NCBI GenBank assembly: GCA_945859605.1
Contig: OX243820.1
Coordinates: 38,130,761-38,194,760 of the forward strand
Source of the DNA: Lumbricus rubellus
Lineage: Eukaryota > Annelida > Clitellata > Crassiclitellata > Lumbricidae
Direction: 5' to 3'
Length of the DNA stretch: 64,000 nt
The position numbers and the translations under genes are program-made. This document shows positions 1 to 19,017 of the stretch, in pieces. Numbering within the stretch: the stretch's first letter is position 1; every line of letters begins with the position of its first letter. The notes under the pieces were generated by a model. The model did not search any database. It worked only from the letters and a program-made list of their open reading frames with translations, and was not told the DNA's origin.

Positions 1-180
1 CAGAAAACAGCAGCGATATAAAACACGAAAGACGAACAGACAGACAGACAACATAGAGAAATAAACTGAGTGAGAGGAGGCGCATTAGAAGTCCTCAGAC
101 TACATTCTAATAACAAAGAGAGATAATACTACTAAACATCGACGAGACATTCTTCTTCCTGTGTGTTGTCAGTTGCAGTG
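1..180 (+). promoter_or_regulatory. CHMP7 5' region
   Basis: The sequence upstream of the CHMP7 start has a short GACA run (about 37-50) and no TATA box that I can place. The start codon lies in GCAGTGATGGCGGAC, which contains a YY1-like ATGGCGG often found just downstream of TATA-less starts. Any true promoter probably lies left of the window. Confidence 0.35.
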
Positions 181-7966
<7,786 letters not shown>

Positions 7967-8780
7967 TCGCCCTCCTTCCTCTATGATGGAAGGGTCAAGT
8001 GGTGACCAGCCACCTCTCGGTTTTGCCAACGCATGCGAGGCTGCGGCGTAAAGACATTATGATGATGATGATAGTCAGAGCAACAACGTCACGAAATTAC
8101 TGTCTTATATATGTACTTCCAGAGTGATAGATAGATTTCGACAATATTATTTTCTGCTTTGTTACATCCCTCTCCCATCTTTTGTACAATTATTAATTTC
8201 TTTTGTCTTTCCTTTCCGGTAATTCGTTTCCTTTCTTCTCTTCTTCTTCGTTTTCAACCTTCCACGCTGTATCTTCCCTTCATACTTTTCCACTTCTTCA
8301 TTTGGGATCATAATTATATTGTCTCGTTTTCTTTTGTCATGTTATGTCTAGTATGAGATCGTCATCGTGTGCGTCGCTGTGTAGTGTTATTACCTCAACA
8401 TGTATTATAGTGTATACTTTAACATCTAAACAGACATTCTAGTGAAGTCGCGTATTCAGAGTCGATGGAATAATTAACAAAACATCAAAATAGATCTAAT
8501 TATGTCTCGCCTATTTTTTTTATTTTACGCATTAATACTAATAGTATAAGTAATTATTTGTGTAGCGCCATAATATAGGACCACTGCTCAGCTGCATGGG
8601 CTCCCAACTTTACACCATCCATCATCATCCATCCATGAGAGTGATGAGACATGCAGTAATAATTATTATCGTGATCGTATATTATAATCTCTAAATTTCT
8701 AACGCTAGGGCCTACTCGAAAGCCAAGCGCGGGGCACCAGCTTATTCACGAGCGCTGCGTTGAGTCAAAAGGGTTGTCCG
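7967..8780. other. CHMP7 3' flank
   Basis: Holds the 3' UTR of CHMP7 and then unremarkable AT-rich sequence. I see no canonical AATAAA in the first 600 bases after the stop. No other gene or repeat recognised. Confidence 0.5.
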
Positions 8781-8909
8781 CAAGAGTAGTCCGTGGTGGT
8801 CCGGTTCGAGTTACGATATTATTATCTCAGATCGCATGGGGTTCCCTTTCTCTCTATCATCTTCAACAATTGCTGCTGCTGCTGCTGCTGCCTGATGGTG
8901 CATATGGTA

Positions 8910-9268
8910 GTGGTGGTGGTGGTGGTGGTGGTGGTGGTGGTGGTGGTGGTGGTGGTGGTGGCGGCGGCGGCGGCGGCGGTGGTGGTGGTGGTGGTGGTGG
9001 TGGTGGTGGTGGTGGTGGTGGTGGTGGTGGTGGCGGCGGCGGCGGCGGCGGCGGTGGTGGTGGTGGTGGTGGTGGTGGTGGTGGTGGTGGTGGTGGTGGT
9101 GGTGGTGGTGGTGGTGGTGGCGGCGGCGGCGGCGGCGGCGGTGGTGGTGGTGGTGGTGGTGGTGGTGGTGGTGGTGGTGGTGGTGGTGGTGGTGGTGGTG
9201 GTGGTGGTGGTGGTGGTGGTGGTGGTGGTGGTGGTGGTGGTGGTGGTGGTGGTGGTGGTGGTGGTGGA
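8910..9268. repeat. (GGT)n array with three GGC islands
   Basis: About 120 GGT/GGC triplets. Runs of six or seven GGC occur at about 8960-8978, 9032-9053 and 9119-9140, spaced about 72 and 87 bp. The frames (poly-Gly, poly-Val, poly-Thr) are not genes. A short (GCT)n run precedes it at 8871-8890. Confidence 0.95.
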
Positions 9269-9379
9269 CACTGGTGGTGGTTGCTGTGGTGGTGTTCCTA
9301 ATGAAGCATCACGCAACTCATCCAATCATTCCGCAACGTCGTCGTCGCAATTAAGACGATGCCGACGTCACAGGCTATC

Positions 9380-9381
9380 CC

Positions 9382-9417
<36 letters not shown>

Positions 9418-9803
9418 GCGTCTGTCTGTTTCTTCGTCTGTGTCTCTAGCTGTCTGATTAGAGCGGTCTCTCCCTGTGACCCACGAGACAGTTACTGTGT
9501 TTGGACTGCAGTTGATTAAGTCCTTCACTCATTGTTAACATCCATTGTTAACATCCATTGTTTGTTTCGTCTTTTCTTCGCTCCTTTCTTCATTCATTCA
9601 TTGCTTCGTGGATTTGACCTCTTGACCTTGCTTTCTTGACTTCGAACGATGAAATGACCTCTTCTTCTTTCTTTATCTCGCTGTCTCTGTCTCTGTATCT
9701 CTCTCTGTACATCTGTATGTCTCTCTTTATCTCTCACTGTATCTACCTACATCTCTCCTGCTCACTCACTCACTCACTCACTCTGTCTGTCTGTTTGTCT
9801 GCC

Positions 9804-9838
<35 letters not shown>

Positions 9839-9845
9839 GTATTTG
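9380..9845. repeat. (TCTG)n and CT-rich tracts
   Basis: TCTG runs at 9383-9440 and 9781-9840, CTCT-rich DNA at 9660-9780. A CATTGTTAACATC motif is repeated at 9530-9565. Confidence 0.85.
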
Positions 9846-10024
9846 CCCCTCGACCTTTTCGCTCTCTATCTATTGACGCTCCATTCCTTAGTCGGCTTCC
9901 TTTCAGTTGCCAGACGACTCTCTCAGTAGAGGTCGTAAAAGGTCACCGTTTTTCTTTCGATTCCAACAATGGAAAAGGCGATTGGACGATTGTAGGAAAG
10001 CGCAGATCAGATCCAGATCATCGA

Positions 10025-10525
10025 GGTCAGTGGAAATAATATAATAATATGTAATAATAAAATAATATATAGTATAATATATAATAATATAATAATATAT
10101 AATAATATAATTTTCTCTTAAATAATAAAATTCTGCAGATGAAATGTCGACATCGATTCGCAGTTGATCAATCAAACGAAGAAGAAGATGTCAACAACAA
10201 CGCACTGAACAATAAAAATGATATTATCCAACATGGATTTAGGATTTACGACCACGAAGTGCGGTGTGAAGTCAAGCCAATCTATACGATTGGATGGATT
10301 TGTAGATGGTGATGACGACGACGACGACGACGATGACGACGACGACGATGATGACGATGACAACGATGACGACGACGACGACGATGAAGATGACGATGAT
10401 GACGACGACGATGACGACGACGACGATGATGACGATGACAACGATGACGACGACGACGACGATGAAGATGACGATGATGACGACGACGATGACAACGATG
10501 ACGATGATGATGATGATGGTGATGA
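10025..10525. repeat. (AATAAT)n and duplicated (GAC/GAT)n array
   Basis: AT-rich AATAATAT repeats at 10036-10110. At 10307-10520 a GAC/GAT array contains a near-perfect tandem copy of a segment of about 65-70 bp holding GATGACAACGATGAC and GATGAAGATGACGATG. Confidence 0.88.
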
Positions 10526-10739
10526 TTATCTTTATTAGTATTATTATTATAATTATAATTAAGTACTACATCTTCTACTGCTACTGCTGCTGCTGCTGCA
10601 ACTGCTTCGAACGAATGAACGAATGACTGTATTTTGATGCCCTTGATATGTGATCCAACAGTTGTAGGTTTGAACTTGCTGAACGCATTCCAATCAACAG
10701 TTACCACTGTGTTAATTTAGCCCCTCATGCAAAAATGTC

Positions 10740-11240
10740 TGCTTACTGGCTGGCTGTATGGCTGGATGGCTAGCTGGCTGGATGGATGGATGGCTTGGTG
10801 GCTCTTAAACAACTCTCTGTCAAGACTCAGATGACTATAGATAAGAGTTTCAGGCTGACATAACTTTTAAATTCTACTTCTCTTAAACTTCTAACAGTTG
10901 TCCTACTCTCATCCTCATGTTATCTTATTGCGCGCTTATTAGTTTGAATCAGCGTTTAAGTTGTAAAAAAAGAAGTGCCTGGACGCTCCCTTGCTTTCCA
11001 AGCTATGCTGACCAAATAAGTGGCAGAACGGCGTTCAGATTTGACAAAAAGAAGTGCCTGGACGCCGTCCATGATCGTCCAGCCACACTTCGAGCCCTGG
11101 TTTAAATAAATAAGGGACTATCGTAAAATAAAATTATGATTTTGCGATGTGGTGGCACATACCGACACCTGGCGAATTAGACCGAAGCCTGGCGATTGAA
11201 ACCGACTTCTAGCGAATGCGAATGAAACTCTGCCTAGTCT
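10740..11240. repeat. Short tandem and dispersed repeats
   Basis: TGGCTGGA-type repeats at 10741-10800. The 20-mer AAAAAGAAGTGCCTGGACGC occurs at about 10968 and again at about 11045. At 11160-11225 there are three diverged 20-bp units of the type ACCGAxxCCTGGCGAATTxx. No gene recognised. Confidence 0.6.
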
Positions 11241-11487
11241 TTTATTACAGTCAATGGGATTTTAATAATAATTTATTATTATGTAACCAACCAATGGTCA
11301 ACGTTAAAGACTACAATTTTGCAGATATCGATTAAAGACTGACTTGACTGGGATCAAAACCACCTCATCTTGTACCTCAGCAATTATGAATAAACGGGTG
11401 TTTCAGGCATCGCTTTAAAATAGTTGTAACTGCAGCAGTGGTGTTAGCAGCAGCAGTTGCAAATTTAGTTGTATAGTAGCCTAGTAG

Positions 11488-11660
11488 TCAGGGTGAGAAT
11501 TGCCGGGCGTGGGGTTGAAGTAAAGATAAAAGTAGTAGTTGTAGCAATAATATAGGAGAGAATGGTAACGTTGGTTGATGAGAGTTGCCGCAGGGTGAGA
11601 ATTGAAGGGTTTTGGGGGTTTCAACCCCCCAGTCTTTCTTAGAGCCCATGTTAAAGTCTG
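11488..11660 (+). repeat. 75-bp interspersed hairpin repeat, copy 1 and partial
   Basis: A short copy (CAGGGTGAGAATTGCCGGG at 11489) and a full copy at about 11590-11658: CAGGGTGAGAATTGAAGGG, hairpin GGGGGTTTCAACCCCCC, then CTTAGAGCCCATGTTAAA. Homologues at 16483-16550 (minus) and 21149-21217 (plus). Confidence 0.75.
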
Positions 11661-12215
11661 TTTATCACACACCGATTACAAGTGGATAATGGTCCAAACC
11701 CCGGGTATTTTTCCACAATTATTCTTACACTAAGTTGCAGTGCAATAATAATTGTTATGGTGCGTCAAAAATAAAGTGAGACGTCGTTCATTTCATAGTC
11801 ATTGGATACAATAATCGATTTTAAGGAATTTTGTCATCATTATTTTCTTTCTGCAGGCTACAAAGTCGTTTTTTAAAGCATTTGTGTACGGTAACACTGG
11901 GTGTTGCTCTATGCCAGAGCTTGCAACAGTTTGCTACAGCTAATATGATTATTATAAAGCTTTAGTTACAACGGAATGCTGTACAGTTGAAGATTTGCCT
12001 GACCTGCACGTCGGGACCTTTGGAGCAACTTAGCAATAAGTGCCTGTTGGCCAAACTACTTTGATAAACACCACCACTGTGATGCTTTCTAAAGATCGTG
12101 TGCTATGGTGGAATCCAGGGTCACGGCTGACATCAGCATCAGGTCACGGAAGTGGGCGGGCGAAACTGCATTGGAAGGTTGTGGTGGGGAAAGGAACGAA
12201 TGGATACTGGAGGAG
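11660..12215. other. No recognised feature
   Basis: Mixed AT-rich sequence. No splice-compatible coding frames and no repeats recognised. Confidence 0.5.
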
Positions 12216-12224
12216 AGGACTGAC

Positions 12225-12487
12225 ATGGAGGAGGAGGAGGAGGAGGAGAAGGAGAAGGAGGAGGAGGGGATTGACATGGAGGAGGAGGAGATTGGAAGCC
12301 GAAGGGGAAGCGGAGAGCGTGTTAAGCGGCGCCAAAGAGCCACAGGGGAGCGGAGCGGACTTGGAAAACTGGAATGGCCTTGGAATTATACTAAGGAGTC
12401 TATTATACCGAGATTCCTTTTGGAGGCTGCCTACCTGTCTGTTTGTCTGCCTGCCTGCCTGCCTGCCTGCATGCCTGCCTGCCTGCC

Positions 12488-12526
<39 letters not shown>

Positions 12527-12528
12527 TG

Positions 12529-12584
<56 letters not shown>

Positions 12585-12755
12585 CACTGTCGTCGCTCTG
12601 ATTGGTTTCATGTTCGATATTCTGTCTCAGATTTGTTTTATCTATCTGTGTTTGAGGAATATAAATTATATTATGCATAGGAAAATAAATATATATATAT
12701 GTACATATATATGTACATATATATAATTTATATATATATATTATATATATATATG
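12225..12755. repeat. (GGA)n, (CTGC/CTGT)n and (TA)n arrays
   Basis: GAGGAG at 12225-12300; CTGC then CTGT tetramers at 12434-12582 with TTGG and TTTG interruptions; TATA-rich repeats at 12690-12755. The open frames here are low-complexity. Confidence 0.9.
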
Positions 12756-12889
12756 TCATGTGGTGTGCTGACACCGTCGTGCATAACTCTTCGAGAGATT
12801 TATCTTTGGTTCCGTTGTTGGTGAAAGTCCAATAATATGCCAGGTAACTAGTTTTCTGTCTGGTTCCGCCTTAGAAGGGAAGGGAAGGG

Positions 12890-13310
12890 AAAGTGGAAGC
12901 GATCGACGTCGAGACAGGAGGAAGAGGAGGAAGAAGAGGAGGAGGAGGAGGAGGAGGAGGAGTAGGAGGAAGAAGAGGAGGAGGAGGAGGAGGAAGAAGA
13001 GGAGGAGGAGGAAGAGGAGGAAGAAGAGGAGGAGGAGACGCAAGAACTGGAGACGGAGACGGAGACCAAATTGTACATTGAGAATGTAACGAGACAGGAA
13101 GACAGAGAGAGAAAGAAAGACAGAGACAGATAGAAAGAGAGAAATAGAAAGAGAGACAGAGTGAAAGAGACAGAGACAGAGACAGAGAGAGACACGCCGA
13201 CAGACAAACATTCAGACAAATGAACAGACAGACAGAGACGAAGAATGAAACAAAGGGTGAAACACCCAGACAGTGTGAGTAAAAGAAACAGAGAGAGAGA
13301 GGCAGACAGA
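12890..13310. repeat. Purine-rich (GGA)n and GAGACA arrays
   Basis: GGAGGAAGA repeats at 12915-13040 pass into AGAGACAG-type repeats to about 13310. One strand is almost purely purine. Confidence 0.9.
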
Positions 13311-13319
13311 GATCCATTC

Positions 13320-14050
13320 ATCCATTCACATCTCTTCTTCGTTGTCTTAATGAACTTCTGATACAAAGACTCGCGCTTAAAACAACTCAATCAACCGAAC
13401 TCGAACTCTTCCAATCGTATAACTCGCGACTCACTCGCTTCCACTAACTCACACGTCCATTACTCACATCAACTCGAATAGCGTATAATTATAGTAGAAC
13501 AGCAGCTCGACTCTCAAAAACTCGTGGATCGCCGATAACTCTCAATCTTAGACTTTGCAAAACGGGAAATTTACGACCCATGTCTTGATTTACTCACTCC
13601 TGCTAAGCGCTCGAACTGCACAACACACACAGCACTTTCCTTCCATCGCTATCGGGTTGAACGGCAGAAAAGAAGAACTCGCTTTTTCCAGCATCCATCC
13701 ATCCACTGCCCTGGCTTTGTTATCAGCTCTTGCGTAAGTTACCTGCGTATGTCAGACCCCGTTTCTGGCTTCCGAGAGTTTGTTTGTTGCAGATCTTTTT
13801 TGGAATTCACCAGCAAGCAGAGCGTTTGCTGTTAAAGGCGGTAAAACAATACAACAGCTCGGAGTGGTATGGTGCTGAGAATGGTTGTCGTGTTGAGAGA
13901 AAGTGGTCTGGCAGAGAACATTTATTATGGCTGAGAATGATGCAGGATTCAATTGAACAGAAGGTTGTGAGGTAAATCTTGGTGGATGTGGTGAAAGTTG
14001 CTTCTTGCTGGAGATGGTAGCGGCTTCTTTAAAGTACATTAAAAACTGTG
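13320..14050. other. No confident feature
   Basis: Non-repetitive DNA with opposed small open frames around 13730-14040 that lack recognisable domains. I cannot decide whether any is real. Confidence 0.4.
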
Positions 14051-14059
14051 TATTAGTGA

Positions 14060-14548
14060 GAATAGAAGAGAATGGAATGGAATAGAATAGAATAGAATAA
14101 AATGGAATAGCATAGCATAGAATAGAATGGAATAGAATAGATTAGAATAGAATAGAATAGAATAGAATAGAATAGAATAAAATGGAATAGCATAGCATAG
14201 AATAGAATAGAATAGAATAGAATAGAATAGAATAGAATAGAATAGAATAGAATAGAATAGAATAGAATAAAATAAAATAAAATGAAATGGAATAGCATAG
14301 CATAGAATAGAATGGAATAGAATAGAATAGAATAGAATAGAATAAAATGGAATAGCATAGCATAGAATAGAATGGAATAGAATAGAATAGAATAGAATAG
14401 AATAGCATAGCATAGAATAGAATGGAATAGAATAGAATAGAATAAAATAAAATGGAATAGCATAGCATAGAATAGAATAGAATAGAATAGAATAGAATAG
14501 AATAGAATAGAATAGAATAGAATAGAATAGAATAGAATAGAATAGAAT
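14060..14548. repeat. (GAATA)n pentanucleotide satellite with higher-order blocks
   Basis: About 490 bp of AGAAT pentamers. Blocks holding AAAATGGAATAGCATAGC recur about every 60-120 bp, showing block-wise duplication of variant units. Confidence 0.95.
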
Positions 14549-14639
14549 GCTGGACTAGTGTGATTAGAACTATTGTATGTGAGTTGAGATTGTGATGGCC
14601 GTTGTAGGTGAATTGTTTGGTCAAATGAGTCAGTGGAAT

Positions 14640-15035
14640 GAATGAATTAATGAATTGATTAAAATTTATGAATGACGAAAAAAATTAATGAATGGATAAA
14701 AATTTATGATGCAAAGAAAAACGAATGAATGAAAGAACGAAAAATATACTAATGAAAGAAAAATGAATGAATGAATGAATGAATTAATTAATTAATTAAT
14801 GAACGAACGAGTGAGTGAGTGTGTGAGTGAGCGAGCGAGTATGTGAGCGAGGGAGTGAGTGAGTGAGTGAATGAGTGAGTGAGTGAGTGAGTGGGTGGGT
14901 GGGTGGGTGAGTGGGTGGGTGGGTGACTGACTGACTGACTTACTGACTGACTGCCTGACTGGGTGGCTGGCTGACTGACTGACTGGCTGGCTGGCTGGCT
15001 GGCTGACTGACTGACTGACTGATTGACTGACTGAA
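14640..15035. repeat. Drifting tetranucleotide array
   Basis: Tetramers change gradually from left to right: AATG/AATT, then AACG, GAGT, GGGT, GACT, GGCT and back to GACT, all in one 4-bp register over about 270 bp (14760-15035). Confidence 0.9.
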
Positions 15036-16480
15036 CTGTGAGTGAATAAACGCAGGGTACAATCGGTCAATGAATCAGTCAACGAAAACAACAAATAATC
15101 TTAGATAGTGAATCAACATTTCAGTCAATCCATCGTCCGCCTAAGTGCAGTTCAACTTCATTAGAACGTTCAGAACAAAGTACGACGTAAGCAAATGCTG
15201 TTCGGATGATCGCACGGAAAGGTCGCCGCTGCCTGGCTCTCGCAGACACGTATCATCCAAACAACGACGTCGTCTTATCGAGAGTAAACAGTGGATACAG
15301 TATCCAGAGTTTCTTTGGATATATTATTATTATGTGTTGTACTCTGAAAGACATTTTGACGATGTTCCAAATGGCGCGTCTTGTACACAGTGATGTTCAC
15401 CGACTGGCGCTTCTTACTCGTAGATGGTTGAAGACGCTGAAGCAGTGAGATCGCATCCATTATTAGGTCATTGGTTCTGGGTAGGAATCTGCAGTGCAGA
15501 TCAGCAGCAGCAGCAGCAGTAGCAGCAGCAGCATGGTGATTGGTCGTTTAGTCTCAATACCTCTCTGTCTTTGTCTCTGTCTCCGTCTCTGTCTCTCCAT
15601 TTCTTCAGTCAATCTTGTATCAACACGTGTAAAGCAGACATTCTGGCACACCATCGATTGAATTTGATTAAGATTAGATTAGATTAGATTAGATTAGATT
15701 AGGTTAGATTAGATTTTTGCTGGTTGAACCGAAATTAGTTTAGGCTAAGTAAAAGTGAATTGAACAGAAAGTCCAAGCAGTTAACCGAGACCAGACTTTT
15801 CGTGAGTTTTAGTTTTAGCCTAAACGAAGTTCGCAGCGTAAAGCCAAGTCAAAGAATTTTTGATGCATCGAAACCTATTGACTTTACAAACACAGGGTTA
15901 GTATCATCGATACAAGAGCCGACATGCAGAAGACTGCAGCAGGTCTGTGACATCATTTCCTTTGCCTGAAACAGACAGCAGTTCTGTTACGACGTACAAT
16001 TGCCCTGAGCATGCACGATAGAAACAAGAATTGCAAAGAAGTTTTCTTGTACGTGGGATTGGAATGTTCTGAGATGATTGTTCAGAGGAGACAGCGCTAT
16101 TGTTTTGACAGTTTCTTATATCGGAACAACGATTCCAGCAAGGTCAATAATGGAATGGGAAATGGAAAACGAGTGAAGTCGTTGGTGTGAGCCAGATAAA
16201 CAAAACAAATCTTCGACTGATCAGAGTTTATGGGAAGAGCATTTGAGCAGGACAATGCTTTCACTGAAGAGAGTGTCACATCAAGAATTACATTGTAAGA
16301 TCGATCTTGTTGTGACTGGCATAGCGATGTAAAGACATGCATAGCAATGTAAATACATGCGTAGCAATGTAAAGCCATCATTAGCTCAGTATGACACATT
16401 GAGAATTGTGGCTAAATTACTGTGGGGTGTCAGACGTTGATTTGTGTGGATTTGGGGTGTGCACTGTGCAATGAGGAATT
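15036..16480. other. Mostly unassigned; small repeats
   Basis: (GATTA)n at 15668-15715, a short (CAG)n run at 15503-15530 and about three diverged 22-bp units containing CATGCATAGCAATGTAAA at 16320-16380. Small frames at 15130-15450 are not recognisable. Confidence 0.5.
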
Positions 16481-16482
16481 TA

Positions 16483-16550
16483 CCATGCGTCTCAAGATAG
16501 GCTGGGGAGTTGAACCCCCAAACCCTCGGAAATTCTCATGCTGCTGTGAC
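16483..16550 (-). repeat. 75-bp interspersed hairpin repeat, copy 2
   Basis: Minus-strand copy: CATGAGAATTTCCGAGGG, then hairpin GGGGGTTCAACTCCCC and CTTGAGACGCATGGTAAA. Same order of blocks as the copies at 11590 and 21149. Confidence 0.7.
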
Positions 16551-16558
16551 TGGGGAAA

Positions 16559-17000
16559 CATTCGTGGACCATGGGAAGGACTGGATAAGTAAAGATCGTG
16601 GAGAAAGGGAGAAGAGATCCATGCAGTACTGTAGGGCAGTATAGAAGTACAGAAATAATGGTCGGACTGCAGAGAAGTATCAATACGTAATCGTCTTAGA
16701 CAATCTGTGTCGAGGATGCAAGAAATTTACGGTTGGACCAGAAACACAGAAATAATGCACGAAGTATAAGATAGAACAATTCGTGGATTGTATGCAGCGT
16801 ATGGAATGGACTGGACGAGTGAAGATGGCGGACAAAAGATGGGTTTGAGAAGAGATCCCTGTGTGGCGCTATAGAAATGCAGAAAGAATGCATGTCAGAG
16901 AAGGATCAATTCGGAATTGTCTAAGATAGTCTGTACGGAGGACGTAAGGAATTTACGGCTGTACCAGAAACACAGAAATTGTACGAAGTCTAAATAGAAT
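16559..17000. repeat. Diverged tandem duplication, unit about 220 bp
   Basis: 16559-16779 and 16780-17000 align end to end. Shared blocks: TTCGTGGA, GAGAAGAGATCC, CAGAAACACAGAAAT, GCAAGAAATTTACGG versus GTAAGGAATTTACGG, and TACGAAGT. Divergence by eye is about 20-25%. Confidence 0.75.
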
Positions 17001-17094
17001 TGGCTGATGTGTCGCAGCTTAGTGTATCCGTGGACAATTGTACATGTGTGTGCGTCCTTGTGCTTGCATGTACGTGTGTGTATGTCCTTGTGCA

Positions 17095-17258
17095 CATGGG
17101 CGGAGTTTATCAGGGGCTGGGGGGTAAGCCCTCCAAGAAGGCTCAGATTCAACTTTTTACCCTGCAAATGGTATCCTTTATCGGGGTTAGCCCTCCCAAT
17201 AAGGCCCAGACTCGGGGTTAGCCCCTCTTCCAAGAACGGAAACCAAACTCCGCCCATG
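17095..17258. mobile_element. hAT-like MITE with 8-bp TSD CTTGTGCA
   Basis: 164-bp element with 14-bp perfect inverted ends (CATGGGCGGAGTTT / AAACTCCGCCCATG), flanked by the direct repeat CTTGTGCA at 17087-17094 and 17259-17266. The inside has GGGGTTAGCCC repeats and no coding capacity. Confidence 0.88.
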
Positions 17259-17408
17259 CTTGTGCATGTACAATGTATCTACATGTATGTCCTTGCACCG
17301 GTCAAGTTATTCTTCCCCTCGCATGATTCTAAAGGTTGTCAGAAGTGTGTTCCCATCAAAATATCATCGGGGATCTGTTGGGTGACTATACAGTATACAT
17401 GTAATGCG

Positions 17409-17608
17409 NNNNNNNNNNNNNNNNNNNNNNNNNNNNNNNNNNNNNNNNNNNNNNNNNNNNNNNNNNNNNNNNNNNNNNNNNNNNNNNNNNNNNNNNNNNN
17501 NNNNNNNNNNNNNNNNNNNNNNNNNNNNNNNNNNNNNNNNNNNNNNNNNNNNNNNNNNNNNNNNNNNNNNNNNNNNNNNNNNNNNNNNNNNNNNNNNNNN
17601 NNNNNNNN
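17409..17608. other. Assembly gap, 200 N
   Basis: Exactly 200 undetermined bases, a round number suggesting a placeholder length. Confidence 0.99.
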
Positions 17609-17627
17609 AAGGCACGGTGAGCACCGA

Positions 17628-17822
17628 TGAGCGCGGTGGTGTAGTGGTTCGGTGCCTTGGAGCGGGAAGGCCGCTGGTTCAAATCCGCCTGAAACCGCCG
17701 CGTAGGGATCTTGATCGCAATTGCTCGTGCGCTTCGGCGTGAAACTCCGATTCAGTGTCCGCGCTGTAGTCGGGAGCACCTCTGAGTATAAATATTGAAG
17801 AGACGCTATAGCAAGCTCTCAT
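17628..17822 (+). mobile_element. tRNA-derived SINE (family 1, best copy)
   Basis: Pol III boxes visible: A box TGGTGTAGTGG at 17637-17647 and B box GGTTCAAATCC at 17676-17686. Then the body (CGCCGCGTAGGGATCTTGA, GCGCTTCGGCGTGAAACTCC) and the LINE-shared 3' hairpin GAGCACCTCTGAGTA...GAAGAGACGCTATA. Its 5' end lies next to the assembly gap. Confidence 0.88.
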
Positions 17823-17894
17823 ACATGTACACAACAGGTGCTCGCCTACATAGGCTGCAAGCGTTTGAAAACCATTCTCTTTGATTATCGCTTG

Positions 17895-17975
17895 GTGTCA
17901 GGTCGGGAGCGCCTCTGAGGAGTTCTCTTGAAGTGGCGCTATATAAATGCTCAATTACAATTACAATTACCTTGT
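17895..17975 (+). mobile_element. LINE/SINE 3' tail
   Basis: GGGAGCGCCTCTGAGGAG...TTGAAGTGGCGCTATATAAA followed by (ACAATT)n. Tail only. Confidence 0.75.
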
Positions 17976-19000
17976 ATCGTAAGCTTATATACATATCAGG
18001 CGGTCTAACGAATTCAAATGCTTTCAGTAGATATAGACGCACATACGCACAACCTGTAGACACCCAAAAGTACTGTAACTGTAGACCTACAATAGCTAAA
18101 GAGATTCGAGCTGCTCCAACGAAACGATAATAAATTGGTCAAACGTTTGTCGGATGTATACAACGGTGTCGGTAGGCCGAGAACAACAATTCATTACGAG
18201 AATCCATTGAGAGAGGTGGAATGGAAGGAAGAAGAATGAATGAATGAGGTGGAATGGAATGGAAGGAGGAAGAGATGCATGTGTGGAGCTGGAGAATAGC
18301 AATCGACAATGATCACGTGGAAAGCAAACTGTGTTGGAATGATTTAATTTTCGTGGTACACAATTTACACGACAGGTGGCAGTAAACAAGAACAGACACC
18401 GCTCGACAAAGAACTGTATATACAATTATACAATTATACATGTTCAATTGTACATATATATATGTATATATTTGTATATACAATTATACACGTAGGCTAC
18501 ATATAATTGCTATTGTTCTTGTTCATTTTGTCGACTAAGGTAGCCGAATTGATCGTGGACTTGACCTGTAATGCCTGTACTAGTGTAAACAGGTTGAGGT
18601 CTCTACTCAGGCGGTCTCTCTGTGAGTAGGCTACCTTGAGCAAATCCTTCACCAATTATGCATATACTTGTAGCTATGACTAGCAATGGTTCATATGAAA
18701 ATATATACATTAAAACCTTATGTATACAATTATAAATAATATGTTGCCATAGTGAGCAAACGAACCCAATAATATTGCCGCCTCAACATTGGCTTCACAA
18801 AACTGACGACATGGCGCCTAGCAATAATTGTTTCTATATTGAACAAGCAATCCTTTTCGTAACGCAGTGTAGAATAAGAAACAGAAGTTGCAACTTAAAT
18901 TGGTTCATATATTAATATCCTACTCGAAGTAGCTTCGCATATCTGCAGACAATCATGCAGACATTGATTTCCTAATCAAACACAACACGAGAAATGTCAT
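17976..19000. other. No recognised feature
   Basis: AT-rich sequence with a small SINE remnant (CTTGAGCAAATCCTTCACC at about 18636). No gene seen. Confidence 0.5.
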
Positions 19001-19017
19001 CAGATGAGAAATATTTC

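Noticed and set aside
8774..9449. Poly-Gly, poly-Val and poly-Thr frames
   Set aside because: Simple (GGT)n repeat, no coding support.
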